Below are positions 28,126 to 44,832 of a stretch of 64,000 bases of DNA, one piece after another. Position numbers and translations under genes: made by a program. The notes under the pieces were generated by a model, which was given only the letters and a program-made list of their open reading frames with translations, did not search any database and had not been told where the DNA came from. The stretch's first letter is position 1. Each line of letters starts with the position of its first letter. The DNA comes from Amphimedon queenslandica (taxonomy: Eukaryota > Porifera > Demospongiae > Haplosclerida > Niphatidae), in NCBI RefSeq assembly GCF_000090795.2, contig NW_003546329.1, forward strand, positions 171,072-235,071, in the 5' to 3' direction.

Positions 28126-28946
28126 ATGGCAGCAAGGACTAAGTCCCTGTCGAAGGATTTGGTAACAGAGCAGAGAGGAGAAGTTCAGAAAGTTGGATTC
28201 CTTAGAAAGAAAGGCCACGTTCGAAGGAACTGGCTGGATAGATGGTTCGTGCTAACAACGGAAGGACTTTACTATTATAAGAATAGAAGTGTCAGTATAA
28301 TATCTATCAGGGGCATGAATAATGTTTCTTTGAATAGGATGCAAAGCCTGTTGGTGTAGTACCTCTATTTAGTGCATCAGTGAATGAAGGTAATGATAAT
28401 TATACTAGTATTATCATGTATCACAATAATGGGTAACATGTCTAGCATTATGTATAATAATAATAGTGGGGATTTTATAATAGTGGAGCTATAAATTAAG
28501 CATGTGAAATGATATTCATAGCTAACTAGCATTGAGTGCTCTCTCTCTCTGTCTAATAGATACCTTACAAAGACACCAAAACGTCCTTACAGTCTGCACT
28601 GTAGAGGGCAAGGATTATCACATACAAGCAAGCACTAGGGATGAGATGCTGATGTGGATTCAATACATTGATAACATTATTGTAAGTAGTAGTTGTACCC
28701 TGTAATGTAGGGATGTATTCTTAGTGGCAGAACAGTTATTATTGTCATTATTTATTAACACAGAAAGACAGAAGTAAACAGCCACCAAACTATCAAGCAG
28801 GGGTGACTCAGAACCCGGCCGCTGCAAGCAAATCTGCAAGAACCCCGTCCAGTAGTTCGAAACCTTCGTCAGAACCAATACCCTCACATGGCTCGAGAGG
28901 CGGAACCAAACGCAATAGTGATTCTGAAGAATCGGAGGAAGATTAG
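28126..28946 (+). CDS. Small PH-domain protein
   Basis: Four exons (28126-28290, 28338-28389, 28560-28681, 28764-28946) join in frame to 173 residues. The first intron is only 47 bp. Residues about 20-110 form a pleckstrin-homology domain: KVGFLRKKGHVRRNWLDRWFVL, a YYYKN strand, and the closing helix with the invariant Trp (EMLMWIQYIDNI). The basic KKGHVRRNW loop could bind phosphoinositides. The last 60 residues are a Ser/Pro-rich tail ending SEESEED. A small membrane-adaptor role is inferred; the exact orthologue is not recognised. The start is the first ATG that leads straight into the PH domain; an upstream in-frame stretch exists but looks like 5' UTR. Confidence 0.88.
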
Positions 28947-29338
28947 TCATTTATTCCAGTTGCGATCACATTCTGATATTATTATACTAAACTACAGAAC
29001 TGAGCTATTGTTGTCATACTATTACTACTATTGATGATGTTATAAGTGAATGCCATAATAATTTAATAATTATAAAATATTTTAATATTATTATTTTCTA
29101 CTATATACGTTATTATTTTGTGTTACTAGTGTACTGAAGTTATTTTGCCCTAATAAATATAATTGCAAAAATTGGATTATTCATCAATAACTTTCTCTAG
29201 TTTGACTACGGTACATTCCATAATATTCAAATGGACACAGACACAATGAGAGACAAAAGAATTAAATATACAATTTAAATTAAAATATGTTTACTGTAGA
29301 GGATAAAAGCAACATTATGAGTTAGCATTGTATACGTA
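28947..29338. other. Convergent 3' intergenic region
   Basis: AT-rich spacer between the PH-domain gene and CHMP1B, which converge. It contains an AATAAA-like signal (AATAAATATAATTG near 29152). No gene is seen. Confidence 0.5.
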
Positions 29339-30948
29339 TTATGAATTTCTTAGTTGGGCCAGCCGAGCAGTTAACTCATCCTAAAACAAAACAATTTAGC
29401 ATAATTTTCAATTCTCATTATTCCATACCTGTTCTGCACTGGTATGAGTAGCTGTCCCAGCAGTAGGTAGCTCCAAATCAAGCTCCAATCTAAATTTTTT
29501 TTTAAAAGATAATAATTATCTCAGTTCACATCAGTCTTGATAGTACCATATAGCAGGAAATCTTGGAGGGAGTTAAATTTGGCGAATGGCTAAAATAATG
29601 GCTTAAAATGGCAGATACTTATTTTCATGAATGGCTATCAAAACGCCAAATTTGCCAAATTTAACTCACTCCAAAATTTCCCACTATACAGTATTTCTTG
29701 CACATACACCCCATCACCACTACCAGGAGTACATATTATGTACTCTTGCCACTACCAAGAGTACTCTTGTCACTACTTACCCAGCTTCATCACGAGCTTG
29801 TTCCATTAAGCCTTGAACTTGGTCCTAAAGCAATAATAATAATAATGATGATGATAATAGTTTCATTGCTAATGAATGCCTGTACCTCAGGGATAGTTAA
29901 AGTAGTGACTCCACTCATGGCCTCATCCATGGTCTGTGTTTGTACGTCCAAATGCTCAAAGTCTCGTTCAAATTGTTCCATGAGTTTTGAAATCTAACAA
30001 CACAACAATAGGAGCAATGATAATTAATGATTTTCATGTTCTTATAAATGACTCACTTTCTCCAAATTCATTGATTTCATGGCTGACTCCATACTTTTAA
30101 CGACACCGCCCAATGCTTTAGTTACCTATTTATATTAAAAATAATAAAACACTTTCTCTTGCTGAAACATATACACAGAAATGTACACGTAGACATTCAA
30201 GTAATGTGTAACAACAGAGTTTTCAATAATCGTTATAAATTCAAAATGACTCACATTTTTCGTTGTCACAGCAGTCTGAACACGACTCGCAACACCATCC
30301 ACCCTCGCACTCATTCTAAGGAAGTTAAGCCCCTGGTTCTTCTGTCTGATGGCATTCTCTGCATGGATCCTAGCACCCTCAACATTACCTTTAGCTAATG
30401 CCTAAGATAAAAATAACCTCTCAATATTGATAATATCAGTTATATCATGTAGAGATAACAAAACATCAATTTCCCATATTTTCAAGGATCAAGGACTGAT
30501 TTGTGAAATTGTAAGCACTACTCAACCTTATAAACTAGTTATATCCTCTCTTGGGTATTTGCTAATGGAAACTCCTCCAGTCTCCACCCAATATCAAGAA
30601 AATGGAGAATGATGATGGAACAATTATCAATAAACTACATGTACACGAGCATAACTAACAAACACTGAGAATACTCATGGATTTATATGGTAATAACTAA
30701 TGATGGCTATGATACGATACACAAGCCTACTCTTAACAAAAATGGCTAACGACCTCAGGCAGGTTTTAAACAATCACTCACTTACTTTCTTTAACTTTGC
30801 TTTCTCTTCTTTCTCAGCCTTTTCACATTTCTTAGCTTCCCTTGCCATTTGTTTAGCAGCAAACTTGAGATTGAACAGATGCTCTATAACAACACACAAC
30901 AATATCAACCCTATTTTCTTCAAACTATCATTAATCCTTACTTTCCAT
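29339..30948 (-). CDS. CHMP1B: ESCRT-III subunit CHMP1B-like
   Basis: The ATG at 30948 opens a 7-base first coding exon (ATGGAAA) that splices to the exon starting [21 protein letters not shown]. The following pieces match CHMP1 closely: [27 protein letters not shown], then [33 protein letters not shown] (each read across exon joins), and the C-terminal MIM1-like helix [13 protein letters not shown] before the stop. CHMP1 proteins polymerise on membranes in multivesicular-body sorting and cytokinesis, and recruit VPS4 and spastin through the C-terminal helix. The gene sits head-to-head with the SLC25 carrier. One intron carries the MITE at 29549-29688. Confidence 0.93.
29549..29688. mobile_element. 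Palindromic MITE-like element, copy 1
   Basis: About 140 bp with long imperfect terminal inverted repeats. The left end reads TATAGCAGGAAATCTTGGAG and continues AGTTAAATTTGGC; the right end is its complement (GCCAAATTTAACTCACTCC ... CCCACTATA). It is non-coding and lies in a CHMP1B intron. It shares both ends with the element at 46889-47088. Confidence 0.85.
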
Positions 30949-31171
30949 TGTGGAATAGAGAGAAGAAAGATAAGTCAGTAAGAGCAGACGAAATAAGATA
31001 GAATGAGAGATGAAGAGAGTGAGTAAGCGTTTAGAAGGATATGGATGTGTGCGTGAATGTCATATGACAATCATCTCACCACTGGTGGGTGTGGTTACAA
31101 CTTTCTGACCACGCCTATTTGACATGGAGCACGTGCTACGATAGTGATGTAATCATGTCTAAAATGTCAAG
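30949..31171. promoter_or_regulatory. Head-to-head promoter, CHMP1B / SLC25 carrier
   Basis: 223 bp between divergent ATGs; it is more GC-rich than neighbouring introns and contains two GTGGT-type boxes near 31084-31105. No specific factor site is claimed. Confidence 0.5.
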
Positions 31172-32179
31172 ATGAAGTATCATAGAGTTCATAGTGATAC
31201 TTTGCTCCCAGTAACACCTATCCAACAGCTAATATCATCCTGTTCTGGTGCCATACTTACATCTCTACTCACAACTCCGTTCGACGTGGTAAAGGTCCGT
31301 CTCCAGCGCCAGCAGTCGACCCTCAAGCCATGTTACATTCTTGATTGTCGAGCTGCACTGGACGGCGTGTGTATATGTACATATGAAAGCCCTTACCCTC
31401 ATCTCCCTCCTTATAGCCCAGTCCACAGATACACTGGCACTTTGGATGCATTTGTCAAATTAGCACGGACTGAAGGTGTGGGCTCATGGTGGAAGGGCCT
31501 CTCCCCTACTCTGCTAATGGCCGTACCACTGACTGTCATATACTACACGTTATACGACCAGTTGAAGGTAAGGCTTGGCTTTGATCCTAATGAGCGTAAC
31601 TTTGCAGCACCTTTGGTATCGGGTGTGGTATCTAGAACTGTTGCCGTGACTGCTGTTTGTCCTATTGAGTTAGTCCGAACTAAACTTCAGTCTAGAACTG
31701 GTGTGAACATCAGCGAAGTACTATCAGTTGTCAGAACTGTTACCGCTCAGAATGGGGTCCTGAGCATGTGGCGTGGGCTGAGCCCCATGCTTCTAAGAGA
31801 CGTCCCGTTCTCGGTCATATACTGGCTCGGATACGAAGACTTGAAACGAAACTTTACCAACAGGTCCTTGTTCTATCAACCCCTTGTACCATTTATAGCC
31901 GGCAGCATAGCAGGAACATTTGCAGCTATAGTAACAACGCCTTTAGACGTTGTAAAGACACACATGCAAGCCGAATTGGGTGAGCCAGAAGTAGGGAACA
32001 AGCTAGGGGTTGGATCCATGAGTAGAGTGATGAGAACCATTCTACAGGAGTATGGTGCTCCAGGGCTGTTTGCTGGACTTATACCTCGTGTAGCTAAGGT
32101 TGCCCCCGCCTGTGCCATCATGATAGGGACTTACGAAACTTGCAAAGACTTCTTTTCAGAATATAACGCATCACATTAA
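31172..32179 (+). CDS. Mitochondrial carrier of the SLC25A39/40 type
   Basis: A single uninterrupted 335-residue frame with three mitochondrial-carrier repeats. The signature PxD/ExxKxR appears as PFDVVKVRLQ, PIELVRTKLQ and PLDVVKTHMQ. RYTGTLDAFVKLARTEG and FAGLIPRVAKVAPACAIMI match the SLC25A39/40 branch, which supports glutathione import and iron-sulfur or haem homeostasis in mitochondria (family knowledge). The loop after the first repeat is long and carries four cysteines (CYILDCRAALDGVCIC), as the regulatory matrix loop of SLC25A39 does. The absence of introns is unusual here and suggests retro-origin or intron loss. Confidence 0.93.
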   Translation: MKYHRVHSDTLLPVTPIQQLISSCSGAILTSLLTTPFDVVKVRLQRQQSTLKPCYILDCRAALDGVCICTYESPYPHLPPYSPVHRYTGTLDAFVKLARTEGVGSWWKGLSPTLLMAVPLTVIYYTLYDQLKVRLGFDPNERNFAAPLVSGVVSRTVAVTAVCPIELVRTKLQSRTGVNISEVLSVVRTVTAQNGVLSMWRGLSPMLLRDVPFSVIYWLGYEDLKRNFTNRSLFYQPLVPFIAGSIAGTFAAIVTTPLDVVKTHMQAELGEPEVGNKLGVGSMSRVMRTILQEYGAPGLFAGLIPRVAKVAPACAIMIGTYETCKDFFSEYNASH

Positions 32180-32439
32180 TGTCATTTATAATTCTTAGTA
32201 CCATTATCAAATGTACATGTTTGTTAAGGAGAGACAATTCCTTTGTATCTATAATAATAATTATTTATTATTAATAATAATCCTATGAATTTTTGTGGCA
32301 TAATTTTTTTGCAGTGAATCACAAAAGCGGTTGTGTTAAACACAAGTTTTTTCTCAGAACATAAAATTATTTATACAAAATTAAAACCTATAGAAAGAAA
32401 CGTGAATAAATCAGTCAAAGGAGCAGACTAGGAATTGTC

Positions 32440-38393
<5,954 letters not shown>

Positions 38394-38518
38394 GACACTA
38401 CTATACCACGAGGTGGGTGGAGAAAAGAATTGGGTGTGGTGATATTATGCGTGGGCGGTAGCTCCAATTCTGTGCATAAAAAAATTTTTGCACAGCATTA
38501 ATCACTTGTGAAGGAAAA
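38394..38518. promoter_or_regulatory. Head-to-head promoter, MARS1 / first CD-MPR-like gene
   Basis: Only 125 bp separates the two start codons, so both promoters must overlap here. It contains GGTGGGTGG and GGGTGTGGT boxes; a similar TTGGGTGTGG box recurs just upstream of the last four array genes. Confidence 0.6.
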
Positions 38519-39536
38519 ATGCTTTCAATTACTTATGCTTATGCAATTATTATTTTGCCTCTTTGCTTTGCAGGTGACCTCATTGAGTGTATTCCTCCAG
38601 ATGGACAGGCTAGCTGTGTTTGTCAGACTGAAGACGGGATCATAGACCTGACAACCATAGCTCTACACAATCAAAAGCCTAAGTAAGACCAATTGATGCA
38701 TAATATGTATGTATGATGCATAATATTATAGATTTAAGCAGTCTTATGATGCCCACTCCTATGATTACAATCCTTGCTACGGTTTTGGTGTTGGTAGTGA
38801 TAACTGTGCAAGTGGCGTTACTGCAGTATGCAGCATATTATAGTTATTATTATACATTTAGATGCAATTTAGATTTGTCAGGATCAACATGTTGTTGTTG
38901 GTTTGATTACTTCAGAAAGAATGTATCATGACGGTAAAGGAAATTATGAATTGCACTATAGTAAAGGAGATGATGAGAGGTATAGAGGTGTATGATGCAT
39001 ACTGCAATGGTATTATACATACAGACATGCTGTCGTGTACTTGGACTGTGATGAAACAGATAATCAGCCAAGAATAAGCACCACTGGTGATAAAGCTGAG
39101 ACATTTGCATATGTCTTTCACCTCTATACCAATCAGACATGTTTTATATCACCAGGTGGATCATCGTCGTCGTCATCCTCTGCTGTACATGTAGGATATA
39201 TTGGGCTAGGAATAATATTTGTGTAAGTTCATTACTGTGCTCAGTGTGTTGTAAACTTTGATCACTTCATTTTGAACTTTCAATGCAGGACTATTGCTTC
39301 TGTGTTGATATACTTTATTGTTGGCGGTCTGATTTGCAAATTCTCTAAAAAGCAAAAAGGGACTGATGTAATTCCTAATAAGAAATTTTGGCTGAGCTTA
39401 CCATACCTTGTAAAGGTTTGTAGTCTAATGATAATACTAATGTGCCTATGGACATGATCATAAATTTTTTAATACATAGGATGGAATAATGGTCATTGTG
39501 TCACCAATTGCAAGGAAAAAGTATCAGTCTATCTAG
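38519..39536 (+). CDS. CD-MPR-like receptor, array copy 1
   Basis: First of nine tandem genes of one family. A signal peptide (MLSITYAYAIIILPLCFA) leads to a lumenal domain with CIPPDGQASCVC, a Tyr/Asn/Pro/Cys block (YDYNPCYGFGVGS), ICQDQ, an Arg before a beta strand (RHAVVYLDCD) and a final Tyr/Cys block. One transmembrane helix follows, then FWLSLPYLVKDG. This matches the cation-dependent mannose-6-phosphate receptor layout (MRH domain, one TM, and the bovine/human FWQDLGNLVADG juxtamembrane block). The Gln, Arg and Tyr used for sugar contact appear kept; the Glu is less clear. The cytosolic tail ends KKYQSI, a Y-x-x-hydrophobic sorting signal. A lysosomal-type sorting receptor role is inferred. 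Introns are very short and in the same positions in all copies. Confidence 0.85.
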
Positions 39537-39684
39537 GATGTGGTGTTCAAAAACATAAACACAATCCATTGCTAATGTTTAGAAACTAATAATAAACTTT
39601 TATTGCATGCATGGGAATCTAATTTATTAGCTCTAGTGGGATGACACATGAATATGATTGCAGTGGGCGTGTTTGCTTGTAAAA

Positions 39685-40697
39685 ATGCTTGTTTTTGTTT
39701 TATTGGTTTTCTCTCTTTTGCCTATTTGCTTTGGGCAGTCTCTTACTCGCTGCTCTCCTCCTTCAGGTGAGCCAGCCTGTGTCTGCAAAACGCATCATGG
39801 AATAATAAATTTGACAAAAATAGCTCAAACTGATGGAACCCCAAGGTAAGCTGTTTGTTATAAAATCTTTTAGTTACTTTGATGTATAAAGGTTTCATGA
39901 TCCTGACCTTGCTTTTGGTCGTTATCATTACGACTACAACCCTTGCTTTGGTTTTAGTATAGGTAGTAATGGTGATTGTAATAATGGCAATACTGCAGTA
40001 AGTATAGCAGGACTAATTTTGATTGTTATTAATTGCTTGAATGATTAATATTATAGATTTGCCAGAATGAAAAAACTCTTGTTTCAACAATTGGTACAGA
40101 AGTCATGTATTATAATCATGATGAGGGGAATTATGAGTTGCATTATAGTGGAGGAGATCTAACCAGGTAGCATATACCACATTAATTACTATTAATTGTT
40201 ATTCTTCTTTATAATACAGATCAGGCATTGTCTATTTACATTGTGATGAAGCAGCGGTTGATCCAATAATTAATACTACTGGTGATTCAGAAACAGAATA
40301 TCTATACCTTTTTAATCTTTATACAAATGAAGCTTGTTTGAAAGCGGCTGGACATTCCGATGATTCTGGATATATTGGCTTTATATTAATCTCGCTGTAA
40401 GTCTTTGAATACTTATAGTAAGTTACTTTTACCTTTGTGATTAACAGGGCTCTGACTGCACTATTGACTTACTTTATTGTTGGCGGTATTATTCTTAAGT
40501 TTCATAAAAAAGAAAGCGGCACTGACATAATTCCTAATAAAAGGTTCTGGTTTAGCCTACCATTCCTTGTAAAGGTTTGTATGAAGGCATGGTGAAATTT
40601 AAAATGCTACTATAAATTATTTCCACAACAGGATGGAGTGAAATTTGTTGCAACACCATGTATGAGAGTGAAGTACAAAGACTATCAACCAATCTAG
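39685..40697 (+). CDS. CD-MPR-like receptor, array copy 2
   Basis: The start is chosen at 39685, the ATG that gives a clean signal peptide (MLVFVLLVFSLLPICFG). The lumenal part has CSPPSGEPACVCKTHHG, YDYNPCFGF and ICQNEKTLVSTIGTE. The TM exon is ALTALLTYFIVGGIILKF and the juxtamembrane block FWFSLPFLVKDG. The tail ends KYKDYQPI, a Y-x-x-I signal at the very C-terminus. It is closest to copy 3, with which it shares near-identical introns and 3' end. Confidence 0.85.
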
Positions 40698-40888
40698 GAT
40701 TAATCTTAGACTTAATATAAACTGTGAATAAGATTTTTATGTTGCTGTTTTGCTATAGCATAGGTGGGAGCATAAATTTATAATATACTACATGAAAGGG
40801 ATTAGAAATGATGGTGATAATGAATTATGTTTACAATAGAATAATAAACATAATTATTGCAAGCCAGTGGGCGTGTTTGCTTGTAAAA

Positions 40889-41937
40889 ATGCATATTGCT
40901 GTCTGTTTGGTTTCTCTTTTGCCTATTTGCTTTGGGTCGTCTCTTACTCGCTGCTCCCCTCCTTCAGGAGAGCCAACCTGTGTCTGCAAAACACATCATG
41001 GAACAATAGATTTGACAAAAATAACTCAAAATAATGGAAGTGCAAAGTAAGCTGTATATATTATATTATTATAAATCTTTTAGAAGTATTTTGATATATA
41101 AAGGTTTGCTGATTCTGACTTTTTTCATGGTTATTATCATTATCAGTACAACCCTTGCTTTGGCTTTAGTGTAGGCAGTGAGGGTGATTGTAATAATGGG
41201 AATACTGCAGTAAGTAGATTACACAATCAATGTGTATATATTTATTGGCATGATTTCATTATAGATTTGCCAGGATGAAAAAACTCTTGTTTCTACTATT
41301 GATACAGAAGCCATGTATTATGATTCTGAGGGAAATTATGAGTTGCATTACAGTGGAGGAGATAAAAGCAGGTACTAATGTAGTGTATACTAGGCATAGT
41401 CTCGCTAGCCAGACCCTTGCCGGCCAGCGAGACTATACTAGGCATGGTAAATTCTATCTTATTATAGAACAGGCATTGTCTATCTACACTGTGATGAAGC
41501 AGCAGTTAATCCAATAATTAATACTACTGGTGATTCAGAAACACCGTATCTTTATCTCTTTAATCTTTATACAAATGAAGCTTGTATAAAAAAACATTCA
41601 TCAGGTTCAGATGATTCTGGATATATCGGTGCTATATTAATCTCACTGTAAGCCTTGAATGTATGTAGTTACTTTTACCTTTATGACTGGCAGGGCTCTG
41701 ACTGGACTATTGGCTTACTTTATTATCGGTGGTATTATTCTTAAATTTCATCAAAAAAAAAGCGGCACTGACATAATTCCTAATAAAAGGTTCTGGTTTA
41801 GCCTACCATTTCTTGTAAAGGTTTGTATGAGGGCACCATAAACTGAATTAAAACAGATTATTTCCATATAGGACGGAGTGAAATTTATTGCAACACCATG
41901 CATTAGAGTGAAGTACAAAGACTATCAACCAATCTAG
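40889..41937 (+). CDS. CD-MPR-like receptor, array copy 3
   Basis: The start at 40889 gives MHIAVCLVSLLPICFG as signal peptide. The exon order matches copy 2: CSPPSGEPTCVC, NPCFGFSVGS, ICQDEKTLVSTIDTE, a Tyr/Cys block (YLYLFNLYTNEAC), TM, FWFSLPFLVKDG. The tail again ends DYQPI. A 37-bp inverted-repeat insertion with flanking direct repeats interrupts one intron (41398-41434), which separates this copy from copy 2. The frame is intact. Confidence 0.85.
41398..41434. mobile_element. 37-bp hairpin insertion with 11-bp direct repeats
   Basis: The ends AGTCTCGCT and AGCGAGACT are perfect 9-bp inverted repeats. The insert is flanked on both sides by ATACTAGGCAT (41387-41397 and 41435-41445), which looks like a target-site duplication. 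The matching intron of copy 2 lacks it. Confidence 0.8.
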
Positions 41938-42114
41938 GACTAATCTTATAGATTGTGAATAATATTTTTATGTTGCTAACCACAAGAGCAGATAATACTT
42001 ATCTTATGCTGACTATCAATCATAAGACTTGCTATAAAAATTTGCGTGGGTGTGAGTAGGCTTTTAAAATTAGCGTAGGCATGTGAAAATTTTTAAGGGG
42101 TGGGGCTGCTAAAG

Positions 42115-43314
42115 ATGGAGCTGCTGAGAAGACGCTCTTTGTTTCCAGTGCTTCTAATTGCCTACGCTTGCAGTGTTAAGTACACAGTCACTGGTCAGAT
42201 TAACTGCAACATAGTAGGACTAGACTCTTGTGTTTGCGATACACCTCAAGGAAGAATAGACTTAACTTCAATTGCAAACAGCGATGGAACCCCTAGGTAG
42301 GTCATTGCCCGGGCTGCTGCCTCATTTGAAATAATGGTATGTAGGTTCAAAAACATACAGGGAGAAACATTTGAAAGGTATGAATACTCCTACAATCCTT
42401 GCTATGGGTTTCAAACTGGTACAAATGGTTGTGGAATAAACGGTGCTGTTAATGCAGTAAGCCTATGATAGATCCAGCTATCATGATTATACTTTTGCAT
42501 GTACATAGGCCTGTCAGGAAGAGACTTCATTTGATGATCAGTACTCCTGTGGATTGACTTCAACAGAGACTTTTAAGTATTATTCAAATGGAAAGACTGA
42601 ATTGCAATATGATGGGGGCGAGGGAGGCAGGTACAGTTAAAGCTGATTATATAATCATGTATTTTTAACCTTAACTGACAATGACCTGTTGATCATTATT
42701 ATTCCAGTCATTGTATTTATTGATATGCACACATGAAATACAGAATAACTGTAGTTGAAGTAATTTGTGATGAATCAGCTACAACACCCTCAATCAGATC
42801 ATTTGATGACGGAGATGTGCCATATAGATATGTGAGTTTGAATAGAATATTATAGTATTGATGAGTGTTGTTAAACAGGATTTTCAATTGAGGACGGAAT
42901 GTGGATGTCCTGGAAGATGTCATGGAAGTAAACCAAAACCTGGAGGAGGAGCTGGTGGTAGTGATAAATCTGGAGCAATTGGACTAACGCTAATTTTTCT
43001 GTCAGTAAACTACAATTTTTATGATGATATTAAATTGTTCAATATCATTTAGTTCTTTATTTGGTCTTGCATTATACTTTGTAATCGGTATAGTAGTAAG
43101 AAAGTATCGTTTTCAAAAAAGCGGACGTGAAATGATACCAAATCATGAATTTTGGTTTGTTCTTCCTTATCTCATTAAAGTAAATTTAAGGAAAAGTCTT
43201 AATTCATTTTATTTTCACCTTACATTATAGGATGGAGCTTTGTTTACTTTTAACTCAATTAGAGGTCTTGTCCTAAGAGGCGATAAATCTCCAAGTGACT
43301 ATGACAAACTGTAG
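42115..43314 (+). CDS. CD-MPR-like receptor, array copy 4
   Basis: The ATG at 42115 follows a GTG-initiated extension that I discard. Signal peptide LLRRRSLFPVLLIAYACS; lumenal blocks NIVGLDSCVCDTPQGRIDL, YSYNPCYGFQTGTNGC, ACQEET and VVEVICDES. The Arg of the sugar-contact block is at the exon end before this strand. A Gly-rich stalk (KPGGGAGGSDKSG) precedes the TM exon (SLFGLALYFVIGIVV) and FWFVLPYLIKDG. The tail ends SDYDKL, a Y-x-x-L signal at the extreme C-terminus. It is the most diverged of the first four copies, with its own lumenal insert (DDQYSCGL). Confidence 0.82.
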
Positions 43315-43486
43315 TATTCTTATGCTGATTAAAATTATGATATATTTTGTTATTATCCCAGCCAGTGATGAGTCACATGAGTATAATACTCAGCTCATGA
43401 ATACCATACCAGCCTGCAATCTGCAAAGCAAGCATCACGTGGCTTCTCTCAGACCCACCCATCATTCATGAAAAACCAACAAAAAG

Positions 43487-44731
43487 ATGCTTTGGCTTGT
43501 TTTGGTCCTCCTGACATCCTGTAACTGGTCTGTATTGTTTGCACAGCGTTGTACACCACCCCAGGGAGCTCCTAATTGTGTATGTGAGACTGGGCAAGGG
43601 ACCATTGATCTAAGACCCTTGTATGATGAAAGCACTCCTAAGTTAGTCATGTCTGAACTAATATTATAATTCAATTATGATTCTTGCAGATTTAAAGATG
43701 TAAAAGACAGTAATGGGCAGGCTTATACTTTTAATCCCTGTTATGGGATTACTAATAATCAGCTCTGTGGTGGTGATGAAGTCAGCTCGGCAGTTAGTGC
43801 AGTAAGCTTTTCACGAGGCTTTTAATTGCGTTTCAATGTGAGAAGGGCTGGGGGAACAGATTGATTGTCAGTCAACTCAGTATTGTATAGTTTGATTTGA
43901 TAACAGAATTTTTTTAGCTTAAATTGTTAGAATTATCACTAGGTTACCAGATGTGAAACCTTAAATCATATGCCATTATTATCATTTATGGTAGGTATGC
44001 CAGAAAGATACAAATGGGAATTATCGTTCATGTGGACTTATTGCAAATGAACAATTTCAAATCGATGGTAGTAGGACATATTTACAGTATAATGGTGGGA
44101 CAGAAGGAAGGTACAACAAATAATAGTCATATAATCACATAGAGAGTTGTATTTATAATCACAGACTATCCATCATTGATTTGATTTGTGATGAAAGCAA
44201 AAAAGATCCAGAGTTGACAGCTAAAGGAGATGGAGATATGCCACTTACTTATGTAACTAATGACAAAACATGATGTTTACTTTATTGTACATAGAAATTT
44301 GACCTTCGCTCAAAGTGTGCCTGTCCTGATGGGTGTCAGTATCAGAATGGGAAGGATGTATCTGGCCCTGTAGGAATTACACTCATAATGCTGTGAGAGA
44401 CATCCATAAAGTTATTATGTTAAATCACTCACTGCATACATTTGCAGTTTCTTTGCAGGTTTTTTAACTTATTTTATAGTGGGAGCAGTAGTTTTGAAAT
44501 ATAAGTATCAAAAGAAAGGCTATGATTTAATCCCACAACGATTATTTTGGTTTGCGGTACCAGGATTGGTTAAGGTAAAACCTTTTTTGTATGTCATCAG
44601 TGCTATAGCTCTGTTCTCTTCTGTAGGAAGGATGCATTTTTACATTTGGTCCACTTGTTAGAATTATCAAACAAAAAATGGGCAAAAGCACAGAAGGAAC
44701 AGAAAAACAAGATCTATTATCAACTATGTAA
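43487..44731 (+). CDS. CD-MPR-like receptor, array copy 5
   Basis: The ATG at 43487 opens signal peptide MLWLVLVLLTSCNWSVLFA. Lumenal blocks: CTPPQGAPNCVCETGQGTIDL, a YTFNPCYG block, VCQKDTNGNYRSCG, LSIIDLICDES and KFDLRSKCACPDGC. The TM exon (FFAGFLTYFIVGAVVLKY) is followed by RLFWFAVPGLVK and EGCIFTFGPLV. The tail ends EKQDLLSTM, an acidic dileucine signal (E-x-x-x-L-L) instead of the tyrosine motif of its neighbours. Its last two exons are the source of the fossil exons found between later copies. Confidence 0.83.
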
Positions 44732-44832
44732 TTCATGTTAAGCTTTTTATTATTATGAGCTCAAATTTATTATGAGCACAAATTGATAATTAAACTGTTT
44801 TTATTTTGGGTGTGGTCGAATCTGCAAGGAGG

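Noticed and set aside
44806-44832. Upstream GTG start for receptor copy 6 (and similar for copies 7-9)
   Set aside because: GTG is not an animal start here, and the ATG directly after it gives a good signal peptide in all copies.
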